A stretch of 64,000 nucleotides of DNA from Flavipsychrobacter sp. (GCA_031292525.1 JARLGY010000037.1:310001-374000); one strand, 5' to 3'. Positions 8,347-17,623 are shown, numbered from the stretch's first letter. Numbers and translations: made by a program. The notes: generated by a model from the sequence alone, not told the origin.

Positions 8347-10848
8347 ATGGCTGCTACAAAAAAAAATAAAAAAACGGTTCCCCAGCATGTAAATGAGGTG
8401 GCTCCGGCAATGGTGATGACCCGGCGGCAACAAGCGCGCCTGGGGTTTGGTATTTTCTTCCTGCTTGCGGGTATTTTTACATGCTTTGCTATTACCAGCT
8501 ACTTTGTGACCTGGAAAACCGACCAGGACAAGTTTTTCTCGGCCGACAGTATGTACCATTTCCTGCTACATGGCCCTGTTGTGGCTAACTGGGCCGGGCG
8601 ACTTGGCGCTGCCACTGCGCACATACTAGTATATAAAGGAGCAGGTATAGCTTCTATGGCTATAGGGATCATACTGGCATCCATAGGACTAAACCTTGTT
8701 TACGGCAAGCGTGTAGTGCCCCTTTTGCGCTATTTGCGGTGGTTATCCATATTCCTGCTTATCACTGCGCCGGTGCTTAGTTACCTTATACCAGAATCAA
8801 CTTTCCCTTATGGCGGTGCATGGGGTAAGGAGAGCATTACCTACCTGAACGGATTTTTAGGCGTTGCCGGCACTGGTATGGGCCTCCTGGCAATAGCCCT
8901 GTTCTTCATATTTGCAATATTTGCATTGGATGTAAACCCAATACTAAAGAAATTGCGGAAACGCGCGCAGATGATTGCCGCATCTATGACACCTGCACCA
9001 GTTGCAACAACAGAACAATTACAACCCGAAGCCACAGATAAAAAAGACACTGCAGTTACAGCAACCCCTGTGGTACCTGAAAAACCGGCGGTTGAGCCAT
9101 TGAAGAGCACCATTGCATTGGCCGAAACTGCAGCGCTGCCTTTATTTGTGAATAACGGCCATAACGATATAGAAGAAGAAAATGAAGGCGCTGAAGATGA
9201 CATGGAAGATGAAGATCCGGGTATGGAGCTGGAACTATCAACAGTAGTTGCACCTGCACCTGTGAAGGAATTTTCTTTTGAAGTGATACAGCAACAGGAG
9301 CAGCCAGCCATAAAGGATGGTCACCATGTAAGCATTGCCAGCAATGAACCATACGCGCCCGAGCTTGACCTGCCCAGTTATAAATATCCTACTCTTGACC
9401 TACTGGAAGACCGTACCCAAGAAACCATACCGCTTGATAAAGAAGAGTTGGAAAAGAATAAAAACCAGATCATACAGACACTGCGCAGTTTTGGTATTGA
9501 AATACAACGCATCAGTGCCACTGTAGGGCCAACGGTAACCCTGTATGAAATAGTGCCAGCTGAAGGTGTGCGTATTAGTAAAATACGCAACCTTGAGGAT
9601 GACATAGCACTGAACCTTGCTGCTTTGGGCATACGTATAGTGGCCCCAATACCAGGACGCGGCACCATTGGTATAGAGGTGCCCAACGCCAACAAACAGA
9701 TAGTAAGTATGCGCGCACTACTATCGAGCGACAAGTTTGTAAACAACAAAATGAGCCTGCCCATAGCACTGGGTAAGAAGATAGATAACGACAACTATAT
9801 TGTGGACCTGGCTACCATGCCGCACTTGCTGATGGCGGGAGCAACGGGCCAGGGTAAATCGGTCGGGATCAATGCCATACTGGTATCACTGCTGTATAAG
9901 AAGCATCCATCGCAGTTGAAGTTTGTAATGATAGACCCTAAGAAAGTGGAGCTATCTATTTACAAGGTGATAGAAAAACACTTCCTGGCGAAATTGCCTA
10001 ATGAAGAAGAAGCCATCATTACCGATACCAAAAAGGTGGTGTACACCCTGAATGCCCTGTGCATAGAAATGGATAACCGTTACGAACTGCTGAAGGAAGC
10101 AGGCGCACGTAACCTGAAAGAATACAATGAAAAATTTATAGCGCGCAGGTTAAACCCTGAAAAGGGACATAAGTTTCTGCCTTTTATAGTGCTGGTAATA
10201 GATGAGTTTGCCGACCTTATTATGACAGCAGGCAAGGAAGTGGAAATGCCGATAGCGCGACTGGCACAGCTAGCACGTGCCGTAGGCATACACCTTATCA
10301 TAGCTACGCAACGTCCATCTGTGAACGTGATCACCGGTACCATCAAAGCCAACTTCCCAGGGCGTATTGCCTTTAAGGTTTCGGCCAAGGTGGATAGCCG
10401 AACCATACTTGATGCCGGCGGCGCTGAACAACTGATAGGACGCGGGGATATGCTGGTATCGCACGGGAGCGAATTGCTGCGCCTGCAGTGCGCTTTTGTG
10501 GATACACCTGAGGTGGAACGCATAGTTGAATTTATTGGTAAACAAAGAGGCTACCCTGCTGCTTTTGAACTGCCTGAATACGAAGGCGATGAAGATAGTA
10601 ATGATAAGGTAGTGGACCTGGTGAACCGTGATAAACTGTTTGAAGATTGCGCCAAGGCTGTAGTGCAAACACAGAACGGATCGACCAGCAACCTGCAACG
10701 CAGGTTTAACCTGGGGTATAACCGCGCAGGACGTATTATGGACCAGCTGGAAGCAGCTGGGATCGTAGGCCCGGCAGTTGGTAGCAAGCCCCGCGATATC
10801 TACTGCCAGACCGATGGGCAACTGGATGAAATTTTAAACTCTTTTTAG
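8347..10848 (+). CDS. ftsK: DNA translocase FtsK/SpoIIIE
   Basis: Septum-anchored ATPase that pumps chromosome ends apart and activates dimer resolution. The 833-aa product has four hydrophobic membrane segments in the first 210 residues, an acidic linker (about 275-340, rich in E and D), a RecA-like motor with Walker A GATGQGKS (498-505) and Walker B VLVIDEFADL (about 610-620), and a C-terminal winged-helix gamma domain (about 765-825, STSNLQRRFNLGYNRAGRIM) that reads KOPS polarity sequences. ATG 8347 follows a promoter-like motif; a longer frame upstream reads through that promoter and is less likely. lolA follows 29 bases downstream. Confidence 0.96.
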   Translation: MAATKKNKKTVPQHVNEVAPAMVMTRRQQARLGFGIFFLLAGIFTCFAITSYFVTWKTDQDKFFSADSMYHFLLHGPVVANWAGRLGAATAHILVYKGAGIASMAIGIILASIGLNLVYGKRVVPLLRYLRWLSIFLLITAPVLSYLIPESTFPYGGAWGKESITYLNGFLGVAGTGMGLLAIALFFIFAIFALDVNPILKKLRKRAQMIAASMTPAPVATTEQLQPEATDKKDTAVTATPVVPEKPAVEPLKSTIALAETAALPLFVNNGHNDIEEENEGAEDDMEDEDPGMELELSTVVAPAPVKEFSFEVIQQQEQPAIKDGHHVSIASNEPYAPELDLPSYKYPTLDLLEDRTQETIPLDKEELEKNKNQIIQTLRSFGIEIQRISATVGPTVTLYEIVPAEGVRISKIRNLEDDIALNLAALGIRIVAPIPGRGTIGIEVPNANKQIVSMRALLSSDKFVNNKMSLPIALGKKIDNDNYIVDLATMPHLLMAGATGQGKSVGINAILVSLLYKKHPSQLKFVMIDPKKVELSIYKVIEKHFLAKLPNEEEAIITDTKKVVYTLNALCIEMDNRYELLKEAGARNLKEYNEKFIARRLNPEKGHKFLPFIVLVIDEFADLIMTAGKEVEMPIARLAQLARAVGIHLIIATQRPSVNVITGTIKANFPGRIAFKVSAKVDSRTILDAGGAEQLIGRGDMLVSHGSELLRLQCAFVDTPEVERIVEFIGKQRGYPAAFELPEYEGDEDSNDKVVDLVNRDKLFEDCAKAVVQTQNGSTSNLQRRFNLGYNRAGRIMDQLEAAGIVGPAVGSKPRDIYCQTDGQLDEILNSF

Positions 10849-10877
10849 TAAGAAAATCTAATTAATAACTATACAAA

Positions 10878-11525
10878 ATGATGATGAGAAAAATTGCGTT
10901 GTCTGTGAGTTTGATGTGCCTGGCTACTATACCAGCGGGGGCGCAAACCGATGCTAAAGCTCAGGCTATTTTGCAGAACGTAAGCAAGAAAATAAATGGC
11001 CTGAAAAGCCTGAAAGCAAATTTTTCGCTGCACCTGAGCGGTGGCAAAGTAAATGAAACCAAGAAGGGCACATTTGCCATGAAGGGACAGAAATATCATG
11101 TGCTGCTGAACGGACAGGAAATAATATGCGATACCAAAACCATATGGACCTACACTAAGGACGATAACTCTGTACAGGTAAGTGCTTACGACCCTAATGC
11201 ACAAACCATAAGCCCTGCAAAACTGTTCACCAACTTTTACGATAAGGAATATAAGTACAAGTATGTAGGTGAACAAAAAGTAAACGGCAAGGCTTGCGAT
11301 GTGATTGAAATGACACCGATAGCCAAGGGCAAACAGTTCTCTAAAATAGACCTGGACATTGACAAGGCGACCAATATGGTAGTGAGCGGCAATGTATGGG
11401 AAAAGAGTGGCAGCAAGTACCAGTACGACATCAGCGGATTTACACCTAATGCACCATTACCAGATACCTACTTTACTTTTGATGCCAAGGCGCATCCGGG
11501 TGTTGAGGTGGTGGATCTACGATAA
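10878..11525 (+). CDS. Outer-membrane lipoprotein carrier LolA family protein
   Basis: Periplasmic chaperone-type protein expected to carry lipoproteins to the outer membrane. The 215-aa product has a signal peptide ending PAGAQ (about residue 22). A mature domain of repeated amphipathic strands follows (LKANFSLHLSGGK, KGTFAMKGQKYHVLLNGQEIICDTK split over two strands, then TIWTYTKDDNSVQVS), the LolA half-barrel pattern. It closely follows ftsK, an order common in Bacteroidota and also seen near ftsK in proteobacteria. ATG 10878 starts three Met codons in a row, so the exact start could be 3 or 6 bases later. Confidence 0.85.
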   Translation: MMMRKIALSVSLMCLATIPAGAQTDAKAQAILQNVSKKINGLKSLKANFSLHLSGGKVNETKKGTFAMKGQKYHVLLNGQEIICDTKTIWTYTKDDNSVQVSAYDPNAQTISPAKLFTNFYDKEYKYKYVGEQKVNGKACDVIEMTPIAKGKQFSKIDLDIDKATNMVVSGNVWEKSGSKYQYDISGFTPNAPLPDTYFTFDAKAHPGVEVVDLR

Positions 11526-11544
11526 TAGTATTTAATATGGAATT

Positions 11545-11578
11545 AAAAAAGCATCCTACTTCTGGGATGCTTTTTTTT
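11545..11578 (+). terminator. Intrinsic terminator of ftsK-lolA
   Basis: GCATCC pairs with GGGATGC around TACTTCT, flanked by an A run and followed by eight T residues. Confidence 0.9.
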
Positions 11579-11632
11579 GCAAATCATATTGGTTCGTGGA
11601 GATTGATTATGACATAGATTCATTTTCTGTCT

Positions 11633-11677
11633 GGCAGGTCTCTTCTTTTTTTGATGTCAAAAAAGAAGAGACCTGCC
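11633..11677. repeat. Long near-perfect hairpin downstream of fabD
   Basis: The left arm begins GGCAGGTCTCTTC and the right arm ends GAAGAGACCTGCC. With the T and A runs between them, the stem is about 20 bp around a tiny ATG loop. It is far longer than the terminators in this window and lies in the gap between convergent lolA and fabD. A related T/A-tract hairpin with the same GATG centre lies on the other side of fabD at 12761-12800. Confidence 0.75.
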
Positions 11678-11738
11678 ATTTATCATGTACCCATCGCGAG
11701 AGATGTTGGTTAGGCGACCAACGTCGGAACAAGAAGCA

Positions 11739-11757
11739 GGGCGGGATAACCCCGCCC
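11739..11757 (-). terminator. GC hairpin just after fabD
   Basis: GGGCGGG pairs with CCCGCCC around a five-base loop, 8 bases past the fabD stop when read leftward. There is no T run after it, so it may stabilise the mRNA end rather than terminate alone. Confidence 0.4.
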
Positions 11758-11764
11758 TTACTAT

Positions 11765-12646
11765 TTAATTTATTCCATCTGTAGTCACTTCTTTAGCAAT
11801 CTTTTTTACCAAACCTTGCAACACACTGCCTGGGCCTACTTCTGTGAAGTGAGTGCCACCGTTTATCACCATTTCCTGTACACTTTGTGTCCAACGTACG
11901 GGAGAGGTGAGTTGGTTGATGAGGTTAGCCCTAATATCCTGCGGGCCTATGTATGGATGTGCATCTACATTCTGATATACAGGGCAGGTTGGATTATTGA
12001 AATGAGTATCCATGATAGCATGCTGTAGTTCTTCGCGGGCAGGTTCCATTAATGGTGAATGGAAGGCACCGCCTACAGGAAGCATCAATGCACGTTTAGC
12101 GCCTGCTGCTTTCAGTTTTTCGCAAGCTAATTTTACACCTTCTACAGTTCCGCTTATTACCAACTGGCCGGGACAGTTATAGTTTGCAGGCACTACGATC
12201 TCGCCCTGTATAGATGCACATATTTCTTCAACAATATTATCTGCAAGGCCGAGGACTGCTGCCATGGTAGATGGTTGCAACTCGCATGCATCTTGCATAG
12301 CCAGCGCACGCTTGTACACCAATTTAAGCCCACTTTCAAACGACAATACCCTATTGGCTACTAATGCAGAAAACTCACCCAGTGAATGGCCCGCAACCAT
12401 ATCGGGTTTCAGATCGGGAGTGGTTTCGAACAATATTGCAGAGTGCATGAATATGGCAGGCTGTGTAACGCGGGTTTGTTTCAGGTCTTCTTCGGTACCT
12501 GAGAACATAACATCGGTAATACGGAATCCTAGTATCTCATTAGCCTGTTCAAAGTATTCTTTGGCCAATGTGTTTTCTTCGTAAAGCTTCTTGCCCATCC
12601 CCGGGAACTGAGCACCCTGGCCTGGAAATATATACGCGTGTTTCAT
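11765..12646 (-). CDS. fabD: Malonyl-CoA:ACP acyltransferase FabD
   Basis: Cytosolic enzyme that loads malonyl groups onto acyl carrier protein for fatty-acid synthesis. The 293-aa length is normal. The nucleophile elbow GHSLGEF (86-92, Ser88), the N-terminal PGQGAQFPGMG (8-18) and the catalytic His in GGAFHSPLM (about 192-200) are all present. It is a lone gene here, away from other fab genes, and is bracketed by two unusual hairpins. Confidence 0.95.
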   Translation of the reverse strand: MKHAYIFPGQGAQFPGMGKKLYEENTLAKEYFEQANEILGFRITDVMFSGTEEDLKQTRVTQPAIFMHSAILFETTPDLKPDMVAGHSLGEFSALVANRVLSFESGLKLVYKRALAMQDACELQPSTMAAVLGLADNIVEEICASIQGEIVVPANYNCPGQLVISGTVEGVKLACEKLKAAGAKRALMLPVGGAFHSPLMEPAREELQHAIMDTHFNNPTCPVYQNVDAHPYIGPQDIRANLINQLTSPVRWTQSVQEMVINGGTHFTEVGPGSVLQGLVKKIAKEVTTDGIN

Positions 12647-13074
12647 ATGCTGTGTTTCGGCGGCTAAAATAAAGCCATTCAGCCAATATGCAAACTATTG
12701 CACCCTGAACAGTCTTATTGTATAGGAAAGTAGCCATGCCTAAAAAGTCGGATCATCATTCTTTTACTTTTTTTTGATGCCCAAAAAAGTAAAAAAAAAG
12801 GCGACTGGCAGCGATTACCACTGCTGCCGACATAGCTTTGTGCAAACAGCAGTGCCACTGTTGTACCAAGCTAAAAAATGCTACTTCATAATGAGCTGCA
12901 CATATAATTACACTATGTGCTGAAAAACCTTTCGGGGCCAATAGTTAAATTATCTAAGCAGCAAAAAGTTGGAGATACACCGACCATGTGTCATCTTATT
13001 GTTTTTTAATAGGGCTATAAACAAGCCATAGCTATTAAAGTGTAATTTTACAGCCGCATAATAAAAATGTGAAC
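12647..13074. other. Intergenic region between divergent fabD and ytxJ-like genes
   Basis: About 430 bases without a gene. It carries the T/A-tract hairpin at 12761-12800 and presumably both promoters. TAATTTTA (13041-13048) is one mismatch from TAnnTTTG, 27 bases before the ytxJ-like start. I see nothing else in it. Confidence 0.5.
12761..12800. repeat. T/A-tract hairpin upstream of fabD
   Basis: CTTTTACTTTTTTTTG pairs with CAAAAAAGTAAAA around ATGCC. It has the same overall design (T tract, GATG centre, A tract) as the hairpin at 11633-11677. Similar elements with a GATGCCC centre are, to my recollection, scattered through Bacteroidota genomes. Confidence 0.6.
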
Positions 13075-13410
13075 ATGAACTGGATAGATATTACTCAAGA
13101 GCAGCAACTGGATACTATAAAAGAAGAAAGCAAAAGCAAACCTGTTGTTATATTTAAGCACAGCACACGCTGCTCTATCAGCGCTATGGCCAAGAGCAGA
13201 CTGGAAAGAGAAAAAACACCAGCAGGTATAGCATTTTACTACCTGGACCTGATCAAGTACCGTCCAATATCGGGCAAGATAGCTGAAGAGTTCCAGGTTC
13301 ATCACGAATCACCACAGATACTGATAGTGAAGAATGGCGAGTGTATATATGATGAAAGCCATAATGGCATTGATATGCAGGATATAGCTGAACAGGCTTT
13401 GAAAGCGTAA
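13075..13410 (+). CDS. YtxJ-family monothiol redox protein
   Basis: Small thioredoxin-fold protein (111 aa) of the YtxJ/DUF2847 family, thought to act as a monothiol bacilliredoxin-like protein in bacillithiol systems. The active-site stretch is FKHSTRCSISAMAKSR, with a single Cys followed by Ser-Ile-Ser. The cis-Pro region is HESPQILIVKNGE, as in thioredoxin folds. ATG 13075 is preferred over an in-frame GTG six bases earlier. No bacillithiol synthesis gene (bshA/B/C) is in the window, so use of bacillithiol by this organism is inferred. Confidence 0.85.
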   Translation: MNWIDITQEQQLDTIKEESKSKPVVIFKHSTRCSISAMAKSRLEREKTPAGIAFYYLDLIKYRPISGKIAEEFQVHHESPQILIVKNGECIYDESHNGIDMQDIAEQALKA

Positions 13411-13435
13411 ACAATACAGGTAACTAATGACAGCG

Positions 13436-13465
13436 AGCCCCGACTTATGTCGGGCTTATTATTTT
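13436..13465 (+). terminator. Terminator of the ytxJ-like gene
   Basis: AGCCCCGAC pairs with GTCGGGCT around TTAT with one bulged base, followed by a T-rich tract. It could also serve the convergent MATE gene. Confidence 0.7.
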
Positions 13466-13506
13466 GAGATATAGGTAAATACCTGACTTATCTTGCGTGT
13501 GTCCTA

Positions 13507-14838
13507 TTAAATCATCTTCCCTTTCCACCTGCCGCTTTTCAGGTATATAAGTGAGCCGGTAAGTAAGGTGGTCCAATAAACAAATTCTGCTCCCCAGCAG
13601 AGGTATAAGGGGCTTTGCATACGCTCTATAATTACATAACTATAGACCAGATAGCAGCCCACACAGGCAATTTCCATAGTAAGGTTTACCAGTGTATTGC
13701 CTGTACCCACTACGGTGTTGAACATTACTGTTGATACAGACATGATAAGCATTGCAACAACTATCACCTGCAGGCTGGGGATAGCATAGGTTACTAATGT
13801 AGCATCGTCGCGATACAAGGATAGAAACTCCCCAGGGAACAAAAATAATAGTGCACCAAGGCATAACGCAAACAGGAAGCTAAGCCGGGATATCTTCCAA
13901 CCCAAACTCATCACCTCATTTTGCTTTCCCTGGCCTATAAGGTTACTTACCATGGCACTGCACGTAGTAGCAAATGCCCATACCCCCACGCCCGCTATAC
14001 CAAACAGACTGCGTAATATTTGCGATGCAGCCAATGCCTGTGTGCCCAGGTGCTCGATAAATATGAAAAATATTTGCCAGCCCCCTATACTGAACATAAA
14101 CTGCACAATAAGCGGCGCTGCAATAGTGAGCGAACGTTGGGAAAGCTTAACATCGAAAGTAAGATGACGGTACACGGGATAGTCGCGGTACATTTTATTC
14201 CAGTAAAACAGACCCGCCATGGTGCCACAAAACACGATCTCTGATATGATAGATGCTATAGCAGCCCCTGCAAGCCCCAAGGCCGGAAAGCCCAGCTTAC
14301 CGAATATGAGCAGATAATCGAACAGCACATTAACTACAGTTGCGGCCAGCGAACCGTATATGAGGTACTTAGACTTGCCGATAGAGATATAAAAAGCATT
14401 GAACAACTGCGTGACCAGCAAAAAGGGCAACCCCCATATCCGGATGTATATATAGTCGATACTGAGATAAGCGTTGCCTGTATTGTGTAGGTTTAGGCCA
14501 AACAAAATGGGCGCTATCCAGAGCGAAAGGAACATGAGCGCCAGCGAAAAGAAAGCCGCTAGCATAACGCCGTTGGATAAAAGATGGGCTATTTCACTTT
14601 TGCTTCCCTCACCTGCCCTACGGGCCATCTGTACCTGTATGCCGCTACTGAGCCCATAGCCTATCATAGACAGCATAAGGTAGTAAATGCCGGTAATACC
14701 ATTTACACCCAACTCACGCTCGCCCAGTCTGCCCAGGAACGCTGTATTGGTTAAAAAACTGATCTGCGGTATCAGCAATGCCAGGGATATAGGCGCCGCA
14801 AGTTTAATTATTTGCCTGTATGTTACAGATGTTTTCAA
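13507..14838 (-). CDS. MATE-family multidrug/toxin exporter
   Basis: Inner-membrane antiporter of about 12 transmembrane segments that expels organic cations in exchange for Na+ or H+. The N-terminal half carries the family pattern KLAAPISLALLIPQ followed by TNTAFLGRLGERELG. The matching second half begins near IAAPLIVQFMFSIGGW. No ATG is available near the N-terminus. I chose the TTG at 14838 (443 aa, starting MKTSVTYRQ) because the earlier TTG at 14874 falls inside a perfect -7 promoter element. The upstream frame would add 12 residues. Substrate cannot be told from sequence. Confidence 0.88.
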   Translation of the reverse strand: MKTSVTYRQIIKLAAPISLALLIPQISFLTNTAFLGRLGERELGVNGITGIYYLMLSMIGYGLSSGIQVQMARRAGEGSKSEIAHLLSNGVMLAAFFSLALMFLSLWIAPILFGLNLHNTGNAYLSIDYIYIRIWGLPFLLVTQLFNAFYISIGKSKYLIYGSLAATVVNVLFDYLLIFGKLGFPALGLAGAAIASIISEIVFCGTMAGLFYWNKMYRDYPVYRHLTFDVKLSQRSLTIAAPLIVQFMFSIGGWQIFFIFIEHLGTQALAASQILRSLFGIAGVGVWAFATTCSAMVSNLIGQGKQNEVMSLGWKISRLSFLFALCLGALLFLFPGEFLSLYRDDATLVTYAIPSLQVIVVAMLIMSVSTVMFNTVVGTGNTLVNLTMEIACVGCYLVYSYVIIERMQSPLYLCWGAEFVYWTTLLTGSLIYLKSGRWKGKMI

Positions 14839-14871
14839 ATGTTTTTGTCGTGCCTGATAAACTAAGCGCCG

Positions 14872-14879
14872 CAAAAATA
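14872..14879 (-). promoter_or_regulatory. -7 promoter element of the MATE gene
   Basis: Read leftward, TATTTTTG fits TAnnTTTG exactly. It places the transcript start near 14865, leaving a leader of roughly 27 bases before the TTG start at 14838. Confidence 0.45.
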
Positions 14880-14914
14880 TTGCAATTAGATCCGTTTCCG
14901 CACAATTCTACTGT

Positions 14915-15538
14915 TTAAAATATTAAACCTACAGTTAACGGGAAGCTTAATATCTTGTAGTGAACATTATCTGAATAACTATAATGATAATCAAGAGCAA
15001 CATTGCCGTTTAACTTAATTGCTCTAGACAGGTTACAGGTAGCTCCCAAATGAATGCCGCCCAATACTCCTGAAATAGAAGTTCCATTAGCACTGTTCAT
15101 TACATATCTTTCATAGCCCGCCTCTACACCTGCATAACAGCTAATTGCGTTAGCATTCAACGTCCTATTGAACAAGATAGTTATGGGGATTGCAGGACCA
15201 GCAATAGGTTGTTCGCTATACCCGCCTATGTGGCCACCATATTTAACATTGCTATTCGTATTCCCTAACTTGTACATGTCTATTTTGTACTTTATTACGG
15301 TAATGGCAGCCTGCAGGCCTAATTGGTACTTTTCATTGAGATTATAAAAAATATCGCCTTTTAAGTAAAAGTTTGCATCACTACGGTATTGAAGAAATGC
15401 AGAGTTAAAGCTGTTTTTGTTATTAAGCGGCAGGGTATATGGCGCTAAGCCAGCGCTAAGGCCAATAGAAATCTTCTTTTCAGCAAATGTGTATATGGGC
15501 AGAATGAAAAGTAGCGAAGCAAGAAATTTTTTTTTCAT
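14915..15538 (-). CDS. Outer-membrane beta-barrel protein of unknown role
   Basis: 207-aa protein with a clear signal peptide (KKKFLASLLFILPIYTFAE, cleavage near residue 20) and then alternating hydrophobic strands rich in Gly, Tyr and Asn, ending in VGLIF with a terminal Phe, the usual barrel C-terminus. It resembles small opacity/porin-like barrels, but I cannot place it in a named family. A single gene with its own upstream region. Confidence 0.7.
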   Translation of the reverse strand: MKKKFLASLLFILPIYTFAEKKISIGLSAGLAPYTLPLNNKNSFNSAFLQYRSDANFYLKGDIFYNLNEKYQLGLQAAITVIKYKIDMYKLGNTNSNVKYGGHIGGYSEQPIAGPAIPITILFNRTLNANAISCYAGVEAGYERYVMNSANGTSISGVLGGIHLGATCNLSRAIKLNGNVALDYHYSYSDNVHYKILSFPLTVGLIF

Positions 15539-15768
15539 GGGGGTTATAGTTTTTTTGAAAAATTGCGTGTTTTTTATTGTTTATATTTATTAATGCCCAT
15601 AAAATAGGCCTGATGCTTTTATAAAGCAAGCCAAAGTAGCTTGTATTACCTTCAGTGATATTCTATATTTCTAAGTTGTCTTAATGCACATTCATATTAA
15701 AAAATAGCCTGCATAGCACTGCGAGTGTGTAAGTGTCGCAAAAATATTCTATAATTGTGTGCTTTTCT

Positions 15769-16614
15769 ATGTCAGAGGTTATAAACAACAACTTAAACCA
15801 GCAGGTTTATAGTATTCATAATAGTGACCAGCTGCTGAACCAGGTGGAGAGAGTGATATGTGTGCTGCTACCCAGGGGGCTGCTGATAGCAGGCTTTAGC
15901 GATAATGGCGGTCTGCTTTTGGTGCGCCACAGCGATTACAAGAGTGATCTGCCTGTATGGATACTGGATTTTTATGAACACCAGTTTCTAAATGAGCCCA
16001 TACTGGCTGATACAAATAAAGTAACTTCTGTATTTATAGCGTCTGATAAAAGCTATATAGTACCAGATGTGCTATATAACGAAGAAACAGCAAGTGAATG
16101 GATGAAAAAGATCCATTTCATAGAAATAAATGAATCCATAACTGCCTACCCTCTCCGCGATGATAAGGCGGTATTGTTATACGCCTGGCCATCGGCAATA
16201 GAAAGCCTGGTGAACAGGTATTTTGGCAAAGCGAAGTTTTTACCGCTTGCAGCATACCAATTGCAGAAGCCTAAAGTGAACAATGCTACAGTTACCTGCT
16301 GCATTACCGCTGATGCCGTTTTTGCCACGCTGTACGATAATAAAACACTGTACTGGCACCAATATTTCCATTACAAGACGGCAGAAGATATAGCTTACCA
16401 AATAAAACTACTGTGCACTCAGAATGAAATAGATGCTGATACCCTGCAACTGAACTGTACGGTAACCAGCCGCAGCCTGGGCAGAATAGTAAGCGATCTT
16501 ACACAATATTTTCCTGAGTTGAAAAGCGGAATAGAAAGCATACACGGCGGCGAGAATGAACAGAACTGGGGGGGCACTTTATACCTGCTACAACAGCTTT
16601 ATGCATGCGCATAG
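15769..16614 (+). CDS. DUF3822-family protein
   Basis: Conserved Bacteroidota protein (281 aa) with an ASKHA-like actin/ribonuclease fold predicted for the family; biochemical role unknown. Its membership is supported by the overall strand pattern and by context, since DUF3822 genes regularly precede rsmD and coaD, as here. The stop overlaps the rsmD start by 10 bases, implying translational coupling. A GTG at 15733 would add 12 residues; I prefer ATG 15769. The neighbours point to a link with ribosome or coenzyme A metabolism, but that is only association. Confidence 0.8.
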   Translation: MSEVINNNLNQQVYSIHNSDQLLNQVERVICVLLPRGLLIAGFSDNGGLLLVRHSDYKSDLPVWILDFYEHQFLNEPILADTNKVTSVFIASDKSYIVPDVLYNEETASEWMKKIHFIEINESITAYPLRDDKAVLLYAWPSAIESLVNRYFGKAKFLPLAAYQLQKPKVNNATVTCCITADAVFATLYDNKTLYWHQYFHYKTAEDIAYQIKLLCTQNEIDADTLQLNCTVTSRSLGRIVSDLTQYFPELKSGIESIHGGENEQNWGGTLYLLQQLYACA

Positions 16615-17150
16615 TAGGTGGCAACTTCGGCGGCAGGCGTTTTAGCCCACCGGCAAACATACCGGCAAGGCCCACTACAGAAATGGCCCGCGAAGGACTC
16701 TTTAATATACTCAGCAATTTTATAGATTTTGAAGAACTAACTACCCTGGAACTTTTTGGAGGTACGGGGAGTGTTACTTACGAGCTGGCATCGCGTGGGG
16801 CTAAGGACCTTACCCTTGTGGAACGCGACCCCACGAGTATAGATTTCATTAAGAAAACGGCGAAGATGCTGGGCATAGATGACAGACTGAACGTAGTGCG
16901 AGGAGATGCGTTTAAATTTATGAAACAGAGCACCCGGCAGTACAATCTTATTTTTGCCGACCCACCCTATGCACTAGCCAATATGGACGATCTGCCATTA
17001 TTGGTATTTGAACAAAAAATGCTTTTGCCAGACGGTATCTTTGTGCTGGAACATACAACATCAAGAGACTACCAGCAACACCCTAACTTTACACGTACGA
17101 AAAACTACGGCACCACTATCTTTACATTCTTTACACAACCAAGTGAATAG
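16605..17150 (+). CDS. rsmD: 16S rRNA (guanine966-N2)-methyltransferase RsmD
   Basis: Modifies G966 of 16S rRNA during small-subunit maturation. The 181-aa protein has MRIVGGNFGGRRF at the N-terminus, PARPTTEMAREGLFN (20-34), the AdoMet loop LELFGGTGS (48-56) and the catalytic DPPY (119-122). It overlaps the DUF3822 gene and is two bases ahead of coaD, so the three form an operon. Confidence 0.95.
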   Translation: MRIVGGNFGGRRFSPPANIPARPTTEMAREGLFNILSNFIDFEELTTLELFGGTGSVTYELASRGAKDLTLVERDPTSIDFIKKTAKMLGIDDRLNVVRGDAFKFMKQSTRQYNLIFADPPYALANMDDLPLLVFEQKMLLPDGIFVLEHTTSRDYQQHPNFTRTKNYGTTIFTFFTQPSE

Positions 17151-17152
17151 AC

Positions 17153-17611
17153 ATGCAACGCATCTGCTTATTTCCCGGTACTTTTGACCCAATAACGCTT
17201 GGCCATGTTGACGTAATAAAACGCGCCGTATCGCTGTTTGACAAACTGGTGATAGGCGTAGGCATCAACTCTTCAAAGCAGCCCATGTTTACTGTAGAAC
17301 AACGTACAGGCTGGATAAAAGAAATTTTTAAAGATGACCCACGTATAGAAGTAACTGGCTACGAAGGACTGACCGTGCACTTTTGCCAGAAAATAGGAGC
17401 CAAATTCATATTGCGCGGCATACGCTACGTAAGTGACTTTGAATATGAAAAAGCTATTGCAGACATGAACCGTATGCTATCGCAAGAGGTGGAAACTATA
17501 TTCCTTACCTGCGCGCCGCAATTCTCTACAATATCATCTACCATTGTGCGCGATGTAATACGCAACGGTGGCGATGTAAAACTATTCATCCCAAAAGAAG
17601 TACAGTTTTAA
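17153..17611 (+). CDS. coaD: Phosphopantetheine adenylyltransferase CoaD
   Basis: Fourth step of coenzyme A synthesis, joining ATP and 4'-phosphopantetheine to give dephospho-CoA. The 152-aa protein has the nucleotidyltransferase motif PGTFDPITLGH (8-18), the central RGIRYVSDFEYE stretch and the C-terminal STISSTIVRD motif. Last gene of the DUF3822-rsmD-coaD operon. It converges with the DUF1232 gene 12 bases away, with no hairpin between. Confidence 0.96.
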   Translation: MQRICLFPGTFDPITLGHVDVIKRAVSLFDKLVIGVGINSSKQPMFTVEQRTGWIKEIFKDDPRIEVTGYEGLTVHFCQKIGAKFILRGIRYVSDFEYEKAIADMNRMLSQEVETIFLTCAPQFSTISSTIVRDVIRNGGDVKLFIPKEVQF

Positions 17612-17623
17612 TATAATGGCCTG

